Shown piece by piece: positions 1 through 11,300 of a stretch of DNA of 64,000 nt. Each line of letters starts with the position of its first letter. Position 1 is the stretch's first letter. Below the pieces are notes generated by a model that was given only the letters and a program-made list of their open reading frames with translations, was not told the origin of the DNA and searched no databases. The DNA is from Albugo candida (lineage: Eukaryota > Oomycota > Peronosporomycetes > Albuginales > Albuginaceae), in contig CAJNAR010000184.1 of assembly GCA_905220665.1 (NCBI GenBank), forward strand, positions 1-64,000, given 5' to 3'. Both the position numbers and the translations under genes were made by a program.

Positions 1-3000
1 ATCAAGGAACGATCGGAGTTTGAAGAGTTCAAAATTCGTGCAGAGGAGGACCGGACAGTTATACAGGACCAACTGGACGTTAGCTACGTGCTATTACAAA
101 GATCTGGAAAGCAGCACCAAGACGATCAAGAGGTGATCATGCATCTGCTAGATGAAAATCGACAGCTCAGCGAAGACGCTATCAAGGAACGATCGGAGTT
201 TGAAGAGTTCAAAATTCGTGCAAAGGAAGAACGGACAGTTATACAGGACCAACTGGACGTTAGCTGCATGGTACTGCAAAGATATGGAAAGCACCACCAA
301 GACGATCAAGAGGTGATCATGCATCTGCTAGATGAAAATCGACAGTTCAGCGAAGACGCTATCAAGGAACGATCGGAGTTTGAAGAGTTCAAAATTCGTG
401 AAGAGGAGGACCGGACAGTTATACAGGACCAACTGGACGTTAGCTGCATGGTACTGCAAAGATATGGAAAGCACCACCAAGACGATCAAGAGGTGATCAT
501 GCATCTGCTAGATGAAAATCGACAGTTCAGCGAAGACGCTATCAAGGAACGATCGGAGTTTGAAGAGTTCAAAATTCGTGCAGAGAAGGACCGGAAAGGT
601 GTACAGGACCGACTGGAGGTCAGCTACGTGCTATTACAAAGATCTGGAAAGCAGCACCAAGACGATCAAGAGGTGATCATGCATCTGCTAGATGAAAATC
701 GACAGTTCAGCGAAGACGCTATCAAGGAACGATCGGAGTTTGAAGAGTTCAAAATTCGTGCAGAGGAGGAACGGACAGTTATACAGGACCAACTGGACGT
801 TAGCTGCATGGTACTGCAAAGATATGGAAAGCAGCACCAAGACGATCAAGAGGTGATCATGCATCTGCTAGATGAAAATCGACAGCTCAGCGAAGACGCT
901 ATCAAGGAACGATCGGAGTTTGAAGAGTTCAAAATTCGTGCAGAGGAGGAACGGAAAGGTGTACAGAACCGACTGGAGGTCAGCTACGTGCTATTACAAA
1001 GATCTGGAAAGCAGCACCAAGACGATCAAGAGGTGATCATGCATCTGCTAGATGAAAATCGAAAGCTCAGCGAAGACGCTATCAAGGAACGATCGGAGTT
1101 TGAAGAGTTCAAAAGGAACGATCGGAGTTTGAAGAGTTCAAAATTCGTGCAGAGGAGGAACGGACAGTTATACAGGACCAACTGGACGTTAGCTGCATGG
1201 TACTGCAAAGATATGGAAAGCACCACCAAGACGATCAAGAGGTGATCATGCATCTGCTAGATGAAAATCGACAGCTCAGCGAAGACGCTATCAAGGAACG
1301 ATCGGAGTTTGAAGAGTTCAAAATCCGTGCAGAGGAGGACCGGAAAGGTGTACAGGACCGACTGGAGGTCAGCTACGTGCTATTACAAAGATCTGGAAAG
1401 CAGCACCAAGACGATCAAGAGGTGATCATGCATCTGCTAGATGAAAATCGACAGCTCAGCGAAGACGCTATCAAGGAACGATCGGAGTTTGAAGAGTTCA
1501 AAATTCGTGCAGAGGAGGAACGGACAGTTGTACAGGACCAACTGGAGGTCAGCTACGTGCTATTACAAAGATATGGAAAGCAGCACCAAGACGATCAAGA
1601 GGTGATCATGCATCTGCTAGATGAAAATCGACAGCTCAGCGAAGACGCTACCAAGGAACGATCGGAGTTTGAAGAGTTCAAAATTCGTGCAGAGGAGGAC
1701 CGGACAGTTATACAGGACCAACTGGACGTTAGCTGCATGGTACTGCAAAGATATGGAAAGCACCACCAAGACGATCAAGAGGTGATCATGCATCTGCTAG
1801 ATGAAAATCGACAGCTCAGCGAAGACGCTATCAAGGAACGATCGGAGTTTGAAGAGTTCAAAATTCGTGCAGAGGAGGACCGGACAGTTATACAGGACCA
1901 ACTGGACGTTAGCTGCATGGTACTGCAAAGATATGGAAAGCAGCACCAAGACGATCAAGAGGTGATCATGCATCTGCTAGATGAAAATCGACAGCTCAGC
2001 GAAGACGCTATCAAGGAACGATCGGAGTTTGAAGAGTTCAAAATTCGTGCAGAGGAGGACCGGACAGTTATACAGGACCAACTGGACGTTAGCTGCATGG
2101 TACTGCAAAGATATGGAAAGCACCACCAAGACGATCAAGAGGTGATCATGCATCTGCTAGATGAAAATCGACAGCTCAGCGAAGACGCTATCAAGGAACG
2201 ATCGGAGTTTGAAGAGTTCAAAATTCGTGCAGAGGAGGACCGGACAGTTATACAGGACCAACTGGACGTTAGCTACGTGCTATTACAAAGATCTGGAAAG
2301 CAGCACCAAGACGATCAAGAGGTGATCATGCATCTGCTAGATGAAAATCGACAGCTCAGCGAAGACGCTATCAAGGAACGATCGGAGTTTGAAGAGTTCA
2401 AAATTCGTGCAGAGGAGGACCGGACAGTTATACAGGACCAACTGGACGTTAGCTGCATGGTACTGCAAAGATATGGAAAGCACCACCAAGACGATCAAGA
2501 GGTGATCATGCATCTGCTAGATGAAAATCGACAGCTCAGCGAAGACGCTATCAAGGAACGATCGGAGTTTGAAGAGTTCAAAATTCGTGCAGAGGAGGAC
2601 CGGACAGTTATACAGGACCAACTGGACGTTAGCTGCATGGTACTGCAAAGATATGGAAAGCAGCACCAAGACGATCAAGAGGTGATCATGCATCTGCTAG
2701 ATGAAAATCGACAGCTCAGCGAAGACGCTATCAAGGAACGATCGGAGTTTGAAGAGTTCAAAATTCGTGCAGAGGAGGACCGGAAAGGTGTACAGGACCG
2801 ACTGGAGGTCAGCTACGTGCTATTACAAAGATCTGGAAAGCAGCACCAAGACGATCAAGAGGTGATCATGCATCTGCTAGATGAAAATCGACAGCTCAGC
2901 GAAGACGCTATCAAGGAACGATCGGAGTTTGAAGAGTTCAAAATTCGTGCAGAGGAGGACCGGACAGTTATACAGGACCAACTGGACGTTAGCTGCATGG

Positions 3001-3275
3001 TACTGCAAAGATATGGAAAGCAGCACCAAGACGATCAAGAGGTGATCATGCATCTGCTAGATGAAAATCGACAGCTCAGCGAAGACGCTATCAAGGAACG
3101 ATCGGAGTTTGAAGAGTTCAAAATTCGTGCAGAGGAGGAACGGAAAGGTGTACAGGACCGACTGGAGGTCAGCTACGTGCTATTACAAAGATCTGGAAAG
3201 CAGCACCAAGACGATCAAGAGGTGATCATGCATCTGCTAGATGAAAATCGAAAGCTCAGCGAAGACGCTATCTAG
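1..3275 (+). pseudogene. Left part of giant 60-residue-repeat coiled-coil gene, broken by a frameshift and a stop
   Basis: The sequence is open from base 1 (the gene starts upstream of the window) and encodes back-to-back 60-residue units rich in Glu, Lys, Arg, Gln and Leu, as expected of a long helical coiled coil. Two lesions break it. A 29-bp direct duplication (first copy 1084-1112, second 1113-1141) shifts the frame, and an AAG-to-TAG change at 3273-3275 stops the shifted frame. Between the lesions the frame is open (about 1142-3272), and after the stop the same frame continues to 7022. I recognise no family; it could be a cytoskeletal or surface filament protein. Whether the breaks are real or assembly artefacts in a near-identical array cannot be told from the sequence. 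It is one transcription unit with the next entry. Confidence 0.6.
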
Positions 3276-6200
3276 GAACGATCGGAGTTTGAAGAGTTCA
3301 AAATTCGTGCAGAGGAGGACCGGACAGTTATACAGGACCAACTGGACGTTAGCTGCATGGTACTGCAAAGATATGGAAAGCACCACCAAGACGATCAAGA
3401 GGTGATCATGCATCTGCTAGATGAAAATCGACAGCTCAGCGAAGACGCTATCAAGGAACGATCGGAGTTTGAAGAGTTCAAAATTCGTGCAGAGGAGGAC
3501 CGGAAAGGTGTACAGGACCGACTGGAGGTCAGCTACGTGCTATTACAAAGATCTGGAAAGCAGCACCAAGACGATCAAGAGGTGATCATGCATCTGCTAG
3601 ATGAAAATCGACAGCTCAGCGAAGACGCTATCAAGGAACGATCGGAGTTTGAAGAGTTCAAAATTCGTGCAGAGGAGGAACGGAAAGGTGTACAGGACCG
3701 ACTGGAGGTCAGCTACGTGCTATTACAAAGATCTGGAAAGCAGCACCAAGACGATCAAGAGGTGATCATGCATCTGCTAGATGAAAATCGACAGCTCAGC
3801 GAAGACGCTACCAAGGAACGATCGGAGTTTGAAGAGTTCAAAATTCGTGCAGAGGAGGACCGGACAGTTATACAGGACCAACTGGACGTTAGCTGCATGG
3901 TACTGCAAAGATATGGAAAGCAGCACCAAGACGATCAAGAGGTGATCATGCATCTGCTAGATGAAAATCGACAGTTCAGCGAAGACGCTATCAAGGAACG
4001 ATCGGAGTTTGAAGAGTTCAAAATTCGTGCAGAGGAGGACCGGACAGTTATACAGGACCAACTGGACGTTAGCTGCATGGTACTGCAAAGATATGGAAAG
4101 CAGCACCAAGACGATCAAGAGGTGATCATGCATCTGCTAGATGAAAATCGACAGCTCAGCGAAGACGCTATCAAGGAACGATCGGAGTTTGAAGAGTTCA
4201 AAATTCGTGCAGAGGAGGACCGGACAGTTATACAGGACCAACTGGACGTTAGCTGCATGGTACTGCAAAGATATGGAAAGCACCACCAAGACGATCAAGA
4301 GGTGATCATGCATCTGCTAGATGAAAATCGACAGCTCAGCGAAGACGCTACCAAGGAACGATCGGAGTTTGAAGAGTTCAAAATTCGTGCAGAGGAGGAC
4401 CGGACAGTTATACAGGACCAACTGGACGTTAGCTGCATGGTACTGCAAAGATATGGAAAGCACCACCAAGACGATCAAGAGGTGATCATGCATCTGCTAG
4501 ATGAAAATCGACAGCTCAGCGAAGACGCTACCAAGGAACGATCGGAGTTTGAAGAGTTCAAAATTCGTGCAGAGGAGGACCGGACAGTTATACAGGACCA
4601 ACTGGACGTTAGCTGCATGGTACTGCAAAGATATGGAAAGCACCACCAAGACGATCAAGAGGTGATCATGCATCTGCTAGATGAAAATCGACAGCTCAGC
4701 GAAGACGCTATCAAGGAACGATCGGAGTTTGAAGAGTTCAAAATTCGTGCAGAGGAGGACCGGAAAGGTGTACAGGACCGACTGGAGGTCAGCTACGTGC
4801 TATTACAAAGATCTGGAAAGCAGCACCAAGACGATCAAGAGGTGATCATGCATCTGCTAGATGAAAATCGACAGCTCAGCGAAGACGCTATCAAGGAACG
4901 ATCGGAATTTGAAGAGTTCAAAATTCGTGCAGAGGAGGAACGGAAAGGTGTACAGGACCGACTGGAGGTCAGCTACGTGCTATTACAAAGATCTGGAAAG
5001 CAGCACCAAGACGATCAAGAGGTGATCATGCATCTGCTAGATGAAAATCGACAGCTCAGCGAAGACGCTATCAAGGAACGATCGGAGTTTGAAGAGTTCA
5101 AAATTCGTGCAGAGGAGGACCGGACAGTTATACAGGACCAACTGGACGTTAGCTGCATGGTACTGCAAAGATATGGAAAGCACCACCAAGACGATCAAGA
5201 GGTGATCATGCATCTGCTAGATGAAAATCGACAGCTCAGCGAAGACGCTACCAAGGAACGATCGGAGTTTGAAGAGTTCAAAATTCGTGCAGAGGAGGAC
5301 CGGACAGTTATACAGGACCAACTGGACGTTAGCTGCATGGTACTGCAAAGATATGGAAAGCACCACCAAGACGATCAAGAGGTGATCATGCATCTGCTAG
5401 ATGAAAATCGACAGCTCAGCGAAGACGCTACCAAGGAACGATCGGAGTTTGAAGAGTTCAAAATTCGTGCAGAGGAGGACCGGACAGTTATACAGGACCA
5501 ACTGGACGTTAGCTGCATGGTACTGCAAAGATATGGAAAGCACCACCAAGACGATCAAGAGGTGATCATGCATCTGCTAGATGAAAATCGACAGTTCAGC
5601 GAAGACGCTATCAAGGAACGATCGGAGTTTGAAGAGTTCAAAATTCGTGCAGAGGAGGACCGGAAAGGTGTACAGGACCGACTGGAGGTCAGCTACGTGC
5701 TATTACAAAGATCTGGAAAGCAGCACCAAGACGATCAAGAGGTGATCATGCATCTGCTAGATGAAAATCGACAGCTCAGCGAAGACGCTATCAAGGAACG
5801 ATCGGAATTTGAAGAGTTCAAAATTCGTGCAGAGGAGGAACGGAAAGGTGTACAGGACCGACTGGAGGTCAGCTACGTGCTATTACAAAGATCTGGAAAG
5901 CAGCACCAAGACGATCAAGAGGTGATCATGCATCTGCTAGATGAAAATCGACAGCTCAGCGAAGACGCTATCAAGGAACGATCGGAGTTTGAAGAGTTCA
6001 AAATTCGTGCAGAGGAGGACCGGACAGTTATACAGGACCAACTGGACGTTAGCTGCATGGTACTGCAAAGATATGGAAAGCACCACCAAGACGATCAAGA
6101 GGTGATCATGCATCTGCTAGATGAAAATCGACAGCTCAGCGAAGACGCTATCAAGGAACGATCGGAGTTTGAAGAGTTCAAAATTCGTGCAGAGGAGGAC

Positions 6201-6440
6201 CGGACAGTTATACAGGACCAACTGGACGTTAGCTGCATGGTACTGCAAAGATATGGAAAGCACCACCAAGACGATCAAGAGGTGATCATGCATCTGCTAG
6301 ATGAAAATCGACAGCTCAGCGAAGACGCTACCAAGGAACGATCGGAGTTTGAAGAGTTCAAAATTCGTGCAGAGGAGGACCGGACAGTTATACAGGACCA
6401 ACTGGACGTTAGCTGCATGGTACTGCAAAGATATGGAAAG
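1..6440 (+). repeat. Tandem array of 180-bp units, about 36 copies with higher-order structure
   Basis: The period is exactly 180 bp (60 codons), seen from the recurrence of the same 30-mer at 61, 241, 421 and so on. Every unit has a constant half (key residues HQDDQEVIMHLLDENR then KERSEFEEFKIR) and a variable half in two main forms: TVIQDQLDVSCMVLQRYGK or KGVQDRLEVSYVLLQRSGK. Unit order shows higher-order copying. Units starting at 1-1470 match units starting at about 2190-3630 at a 12-unit spacing. Units 4170-4890 match 5070-5790 at a 5-unit (900 bp) spacing, sharing a rare silent variant (gaattt at 4905 and 5805). Confidence 0.95.
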
Positions 6441-7022
6441 CACCACCAAGACCACCAAGACTATATTCGGCATCTAGTGGCACGGATTCGACAATTTGAA
6501 GACGCGGAAGCATTTGCGGTGGCTCATTTCCCACGATCGCAATGCCAGAGAAGTGAAGATTTTACGATTTCACCTTCGTCCGATAAGTTCGGAATCAGCT
6601 CTGATGACGACAAGGTCAAGATGTCAAGCAGTCAAGATCAAGACACATGTGCGGTGGCTCATTACCCACCAGCACATGCCACTACGAAAGACATCTCAAT
6701 CAATCAAGACGAGGAAGCATTTGTCGTGGCTCATTTCCCACGATCGCAATGCCAGAGAAGTGAAGATTTTACGATTTCACCTTCGTCCGATAAGTTCGGA
6801 ATCAGCTCTGATGACGACAAGGTCAAGATGTCAAGCAGTCAAGATCAAGACACATGTGCGGTGGCTCATTACCCACCAGCACATTTTTTGCAGAGTATGG
6901 TCATTGCTCTGAAGAGCGAGTTGAAAGGATTGGAAGTGAAGCTGGCAGAATTCACATTCGACAACCGAAAGCTCCGGACACAATTGGACCGGTTGCTGCA
7001 AGGAAGATGTAGTTATCAGTAA
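3357..7022 (+). CDS. Coiled-coil repeat protein, intact 3' portion of the giant repeat gene
   Basis: This is an uninterrupted ORF of 1221 codons in the frame that stays open after the upstream TAG. The ATG at 3357 is only the first internal Met after that stop, so the true start may be far upstream. About 17 complete 60-residue repeats run to about 6440. A unique C-terminus follows: a His/Asp-rich linker, two copies of a Ser/Asp-rich 69-residue-spaced module (see repeat entry), then a final heptad-like helix with Leu every 3-4 residues (residues about 1180-1215), ending in TAA. No signal peptide or membrane segment is visible. The unit is highly charged and should be a long alpha-helical rod; the function is unknown. 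The strong conservation of reading frame in this half contrasts with the broken left half. Confidence 0.7.
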   Translation: MVLQRYGKHHQDDQEVIMHLLDENRQLSEDAIKERSEFEEFKIRAEEDRKGVQDRLEVSYVLLQRSGKQHQDDQEVIMHLLDENRQLSEDAIKERSEFEEFKIRAEEERKGVQDRLEVSYVLLQRSGKQHQDDQEVIMHLLDENRQLSEDATKERSEFEEFKIRAEEDRTVIQDQLDVSCMVLQRYGKQHQDDQEVIMHLLDENRQFSEDAIKERSEFEEFKIRAEEDRTVIQDQLDVSCMVLQRYGKQHQDDQEVIMHLLDENRQLSEDAIKERSEFEEFKIRAEEDRTVIQDQLDVSCMVLQRYGKHHQDDQEVIMHLLDENRQLSEDATKERSEFEEFKIRAEEDRTVIQDQLDVSCMVLQRYGKHHQDDQEVIMHLLDENRQLSEDATKERSEFEEFKIRAEEDRTVIQDQLDVSCMVLQRYGKHHQDDQEVIMHLLDENRQLSEDAIKERSEFEEFKIRAEEDRKGVQDRLEVSYVLLQRSGKQHQDDQEVIMHLLDENRQLSEDAIKERSEFEEFKIRAEEERKGVQDRLEVSYVLLQRSGKQHQDDQEVIMHLLDENRQLSEDAIKERSEFEEFKIRAEEDRTVIQDQLDVSCMVLQRYGKHHQDDQEVIMHLLDENRQLSEDATKERSEFEEFKIRAEEDRTVIQDQLDVSCMVLQRYGKHHQDDQEVIMHLLDENRQLSEDATKERSEFEEFKIRAEEDRTVIQDQLDVSCMVLQRYGKHHQDDQEVIMHLLDENRQFSEDAIKERSEFEEFKIRAEEDRKGVQDRLEVSYVLLQRSGKQHQDDQEVIMHLLDENRQLSEDAIKERSEFEEFKIRAEEERKGVQDRLEVSYVLLQRSGKQHQDDQEVIMHLLDENRQLSEDAIKERSEFEEFKIRAEEDRTVIQDQLDVSCMVLQRYGKHHQDDQEVIMHLLDENRQLSEDAIKERSEFEEFKIRAEEDRTVIQDQLDVSCMVLQRYGKHHQDDQEVIMHLLDENRQLSEDATKERSEFEEFKIRAEEDRTVIQDQLDVSCMVLQRYGKHHQDHQDYIRHLVARIRQFEDAEAFAVAHFPRSQCQRSEDFTISPSSDKFGISSDDDKVKMSSSQDQDTCAVAHYPPAHATTKDISINQDEEAFVVAHFPRSQCQRSEDFTISPSSDKFGISSDDDKVKMSSSQDQDTCAVAHYPPAHFLQSMVIALKSELKGLEVKLAEFTFDNRKLRTQLDRLLQGRCSYQ
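6506..6883 (+). repeat. Two copies of a 171-bp module, spaced 207 bp, inside the C-terminus
   Basis: Copy 1 is at 6506-6676 and copy 2 at 6713-6883, nearly identical and in frame, separated by a 36-bp linker found once. Each encodes a Ser/Asp-rich segment bracketed by VAHFP and VAHYPPAH motifs. Because the copies keep a second frame open as well, an overlapping 138-codon ORF appears at 6496-6912; it is a shadow. Confidence 0.9.
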
Positions 7023-7423
7023 TTATTGATAATGCTAAAATGATTGTAATATGCCGTTTCAACATAACGCCTTATTGAATATTTTCTTAACTTCTGTGTC
7101 TTTGGGGTTGACAGAATGGAGTAGCGTGAGGATTCCATCCGGATAGTACACTCTCATTTGATATATCTGCTTCCAAGCGCATCTAAATTCTTGAACATGA
7201 ATATGCATTTGAAATCACAAGCTATAGCTACTAAGGTAGCAGAGCTTCCTTTCGTCATACGTCTACAGGGAGTTTGAGATGTAGGAAATGAACGCTGGTC
7301 AGTGGAAGGCCGAATGCGGTAGCTGACGGACACTCAGTCAATAGCGGGTACAAGTGCCAACCATGAGAGACAGATTCAGTCGTCAATTGCATAAATCAGA
7401 GCATATATTACACTAGCAACGAA
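7023..7423. other. Intergenic region between repeat gene and NF-YA gene
   Basis: About 400 bp of moderately AT-rich sequence between two convergent genes. I see no ORF, RNA gene or repeat in it; it presumably holds the two 3' untranslated regions. Confidence 0.5.
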
Positions 7424-8142
7424 TTATTTTGGGGCTTTTGCGGGCAAATCTTCATAGCGTAATGTCCCATCCTTTAGCGCTTCGATCTCAGCTTTGGTCA
7501 AGAAACGGCCTCCAGATCCTCGAAGACGTCGCATGGCGTGCTTGTGCCTTGACTGATGCAAATACGGTTTGCGTTGTCGTCCCCCACATTGTAGTTTGGC
7601 TTCCATTTTTGCCCGCTGTTGTCTCCGAATCATAATTCTGTGATATTGCTTAGCATTCACATAAACAGGTTCTTCTTCTGCGATTTCTGTTTGATTGGTA
7701 TGGTTGAGACGCGGAAAAAGCGTTTGATTTAACTGATACAACACCCGTTAGTACGCTCATCCAAAAGACAATGATAATTCTCACCATATACTGAGGCATC
7801 ATCATCATATTTGCGTTATACATTGCACGTAGCTGCTCGTTATTCGGATGCTGTTGCTATAAGCCAAAACAATCAAAACATCGCGCACATCGACCCATAC
7901 TATCAACAAGTGAGTACCATCTAATACAAAGTGATAGAAACGTGAGTATGCACACAATGCGACACATTTCTGAATAGGCATCATACCATTTGCTGAAACC
8001 ATTGCTGTTGTTGTTGCTGATACATTGCAAGATTCGCTTGTAGTTCAGCTTGCGATTGTGTTGTTTGTTGTGCTGAATTCTGTGAATCAATTGCGGAATT
8101 TGACTGATTTTGTAGCCCGCAGGAATGTTGAGATGCGTCCAT
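7424..8142 (-). CDS. NF-YA / HAP2 CCAAT-binding factor subunit
   Basis: The gene encodes the sequence-specific subunit of the trimeric CCAAT-binding transcription factor. The hand-spliced model has exons 8142-7987, 7856-7785 and 7732-7424, giving 178 residues. Introns are 130 and 52 bp, the second with a tactaac branch site. The N-terminus is Gln/Met-rich, including a run of six Gln, as in NF-YA activation domains. The core shows the subunit-interaction helix ([20 protein letters not shown]) followed by the DNA-contact helix and loop ([18 protein letters not shown]). The ATG at 8142 follows a pyrimidine-rich tract ending in cag, so an upstream non-coding exon is likely. The neighbours are convergent (repeat gene) and divergent (alpha-COP). 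The fold assignment is firm; the target genes cannot be read from sequence. Confidence 0.9.
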
Positions 8143-8364
8143 TAAGTTTTTCACTGAATACAAAAAAAGTTAGCAGCTACCATGCCGAGTTTTCCTCACA
8201 CAGAAATCCCATTTATTGGATCAACCGTACGAATTAAAATGCTCCCTGCTCGATGCTTTCTTCTGGTTGGTGGAACTCTCTCCTTTGATATAATTTACAC
8301 TACTCGAACGACTTAATTGGTAGAAATTAGCTCCATCGGAGGGGAGGATTTTACGACCTTGAAA

Positions 8365-11300
8365 ATGCTGACAAAGTTCGAGTCGAAAAGTAATCGTGTG
8401 AAGGGCCTTGCGTTTCATTTGAATCGTCCGTGGATCCTTACTGCATTGCACAATGGTGTGATCCAATTATGGGATTACAGAATGTGCACACTGCTCGATC
8501 GTTTTGATGAACACGATGGACCTGTGCGTGGCGTCGACTTTCATCGAACTCAGCCTTTATTCGTTTCTGGAGGTGATGATTACAAGCTGAAAGTATGGGA
8601 TTATAAGCTAAAGCGATGTTTATTCACTTTATTGGGTCATTTGGACTATATTCGAACCGTACAATTCCATCATGAGTATCCATGGATTCTCAGTTGTTCC
8701 GATGACCAAACGGTTCGAATTTGGAATTGGCAATCACGTTCATGTGTATCAATTCTCACAGGTCATAATCACTACGTCATGTCGGCATCATTTCATCCCA
8801 AAGACGATCTTATCGTATCGGCCTCATTGGATCAAACGGTAGGTTCCATCTCTCTCATCGATAAAGTCTCACAGTAGCTCTATAATAGGTTCGCGTTTGG
8901 GATACCACAGGCTTAAGGAAGAAAACTGTGCGTGGAGCTCCTTCCGGATTGGATGATTTAGTACCATCTCGTGTAAATAACGATATATTTGGTGCCAGTG
9001 ATGCAATTGTCAAATACGTTTTGGAAGGCCATGATCGTGGTGTTAATTGGGCGACATTTCATCCCAATCTGCCTCTTATCGTCTCTGGCGCTGACGATCG
9101 ACAGGTGAAATTATGGAGAATGAATGAGACGAAAGCCTGGGAGGTGGATACGCTACGTGGACACACCAGTAACGTCTCGTGTGTGATCTTCCATCCGAGA
9201 CATGAGCTCATTATCAGTAACTCGGAAGATCGATCACTTCGAGTATGGGATATCTCCAAGCGTGTGGCTCTGCAGACATTCCGACGTGAAAATGATCGCT
9301 TTTGGATTCTTCAAGCTCATCCAACTCAGAATTTGATTGCAGCCGGTCACGATTCGGGAATGATTGTTTTCAAATTGGAACGAGAACGACCGCCAATGGA
9401 CATCAATAATGGGATGGTGTACTACGTGAAAGAACGATATATCCGTATGTACTCCCTTTTGGACGGAAGTGATGTCCCTGTTGCCACTATTCGACGGACA
9501 GGAACCATTGGAACAGGAAGCTCGAATCTTCCTCGAGATCTTATGTATAATCCGTACGATCAAGGGTCCAATGTGAAAACGATTCTTCTGTCCAGTGAAG
9601 CCGATGGGGACTCTTATGAGCTTGTTACGATCAGTAATAGTACGTCTGGAGACACATGCGATTCAACACGAGGGAGTGGTCGTTTTGTGGCATTTGTTGC
9701 ACGAAATCGATTTGCAGTTTTGGACAAATCGAGACATATTCTCATCAAAAACTTTGCGAATGAAGTAACCAAAAAAATCACACCACCAAATGGCACGGCG
9801 GATGGATTGTACTGTGGCGGTGTTATCGGTAGAATTTTGCTTCACGCGGATGAGAAAATGATTTTGTATGAGACTCAAAGCCGGCGAGTACTCGCTGATC
9901 TCCAAGCACCTCGCGTCAAGTATGTTATCTGGAGCTCCAATTACGACTATGTGGCTCTCATCAGCAAGCATTCCGTGATACTCGCCGACAAAGACCTCAA
10001 ACATCTGTGCACCATCACAGAATCCGTTCGTATCAAAAGCGGAATTTGGTCCGAGTCTTCAGAGATATTTGTGTACACGACAGTGAATCACATCAAATAC
10101 ACACTTTCGAATGGTGACAATGGTATTATTCGAAGTCTTGATGTACCCGTCTACTTGACGCATTTGGAAGGTTCCAAGTTGTATTGTCTCGATCGTGAAG
10201 CCAAAATGCGAACAATGGCAGTGGATTTAACGGAATGTGAGTTCAAAATCGCTCTCAATCGAAAGAATTTTACAGAAGTCATGCGTATGGTTCGTCATTC
10301 CCGCTTATGTGGCCAAGCAATCATCTCATATTTGACCAAGAAAGGGTACCCAGAAGTTGCATTACATTTCGTAAAAGACGAGAAAACCCGGTTCAAGCTG
10401 GCAATTTCCTGTGGTAATTTGGAAGTGGCTTTGAATTCAGCGTACGAATTGGATGATAGTGAATGTTGGCATCAGCTCGGCGTTGAAGCTTTTCGACAAG
10501 GAAACATCCAAGTCGTAGAAATGGCATATCAACGTACCAAAAACTTTGATCGATTATCGTTCTTGTACTTGGCCATTGGGAACCGTGAAAAGCTGCAAAA
10601 AATGCTCAAAATCTCTGAATTACGAAATGACATCATGTCCCGCTTTCATAATGCCTTATACCTTGGAGATTACAACGAGTGTGTTCTCAGTTTGGAAAGT
10701 GCCGGACAAGTTGGTCTGGCGCTCGTGACAGCCACAACGTATGGTCTCACAGAGCATGTGGAACGCCTGCGTCAGATACTGGAGCAAAGTCATCCAAATT
10801 TGGATTTGGATGAGTTTTTGAAAGGACAAACTCGACCGGATGCTCGTCTTTTATTTCCTCCTATTTGCGTGAGCAGAGTGGAAAATGAGAATTGGCCACT
10901 TGTTGATATCAATGAGCCTACTATCCAGGATCATGTCGAGGCTGCCGATAAACGTGAAGCAGAGCGAAGTGGTCGACAACAGCCTTCCAGTCAAACGGTA
11001 TCACAACCTGATGATCATATCGAGGATTCAAGTCGGAAATATTCGGCTGATCTTGGATTTGAAGGAGCTGATGCATGGGATGACTCTGGGGAATTAGATC
11101 TTGGCCTCGCGGATGAAAGTTTTGATGTGGGTGGATCCCTTGCCGATGAATTATCTGATATCCCTTCAGGTGATTTGGACGCCAATTACGTGGCAGCTCC
11201 ATCTCCAGGAAATGATCCAGCAACTTTGTGCGTTCGAATTTCGCCACTTGCCGCTGATCATGCAGCTGCTGGATCTCTGACAACATGCATGCAATTGCTT

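Noticed and set aside
1026..1253. Minus-strand ORF inside the 180-bp repeats
   Set aside because: Reverse-strand shadow of one repeat unit extended by the 29-bp duplication; no independent coding feature.
1..6440. CRISPR array
   Set aside because: The repeats are contiguous, 180 bp, and coding, with no spacers; the sequence is eukaryotic.
6496..6912. 138-codon plus-strand ORF overlapping the repeat gene's C-terminus
   Set aside because: Open only because the 207-bp-spaced module is duplicated; the main frame is longer and continuous with the repeats.
8317..8364. Upstream extension of alpha-COP
   Set aside because: No ATG in the extension, and the family starts at [14 protein letters not shown] (8365).
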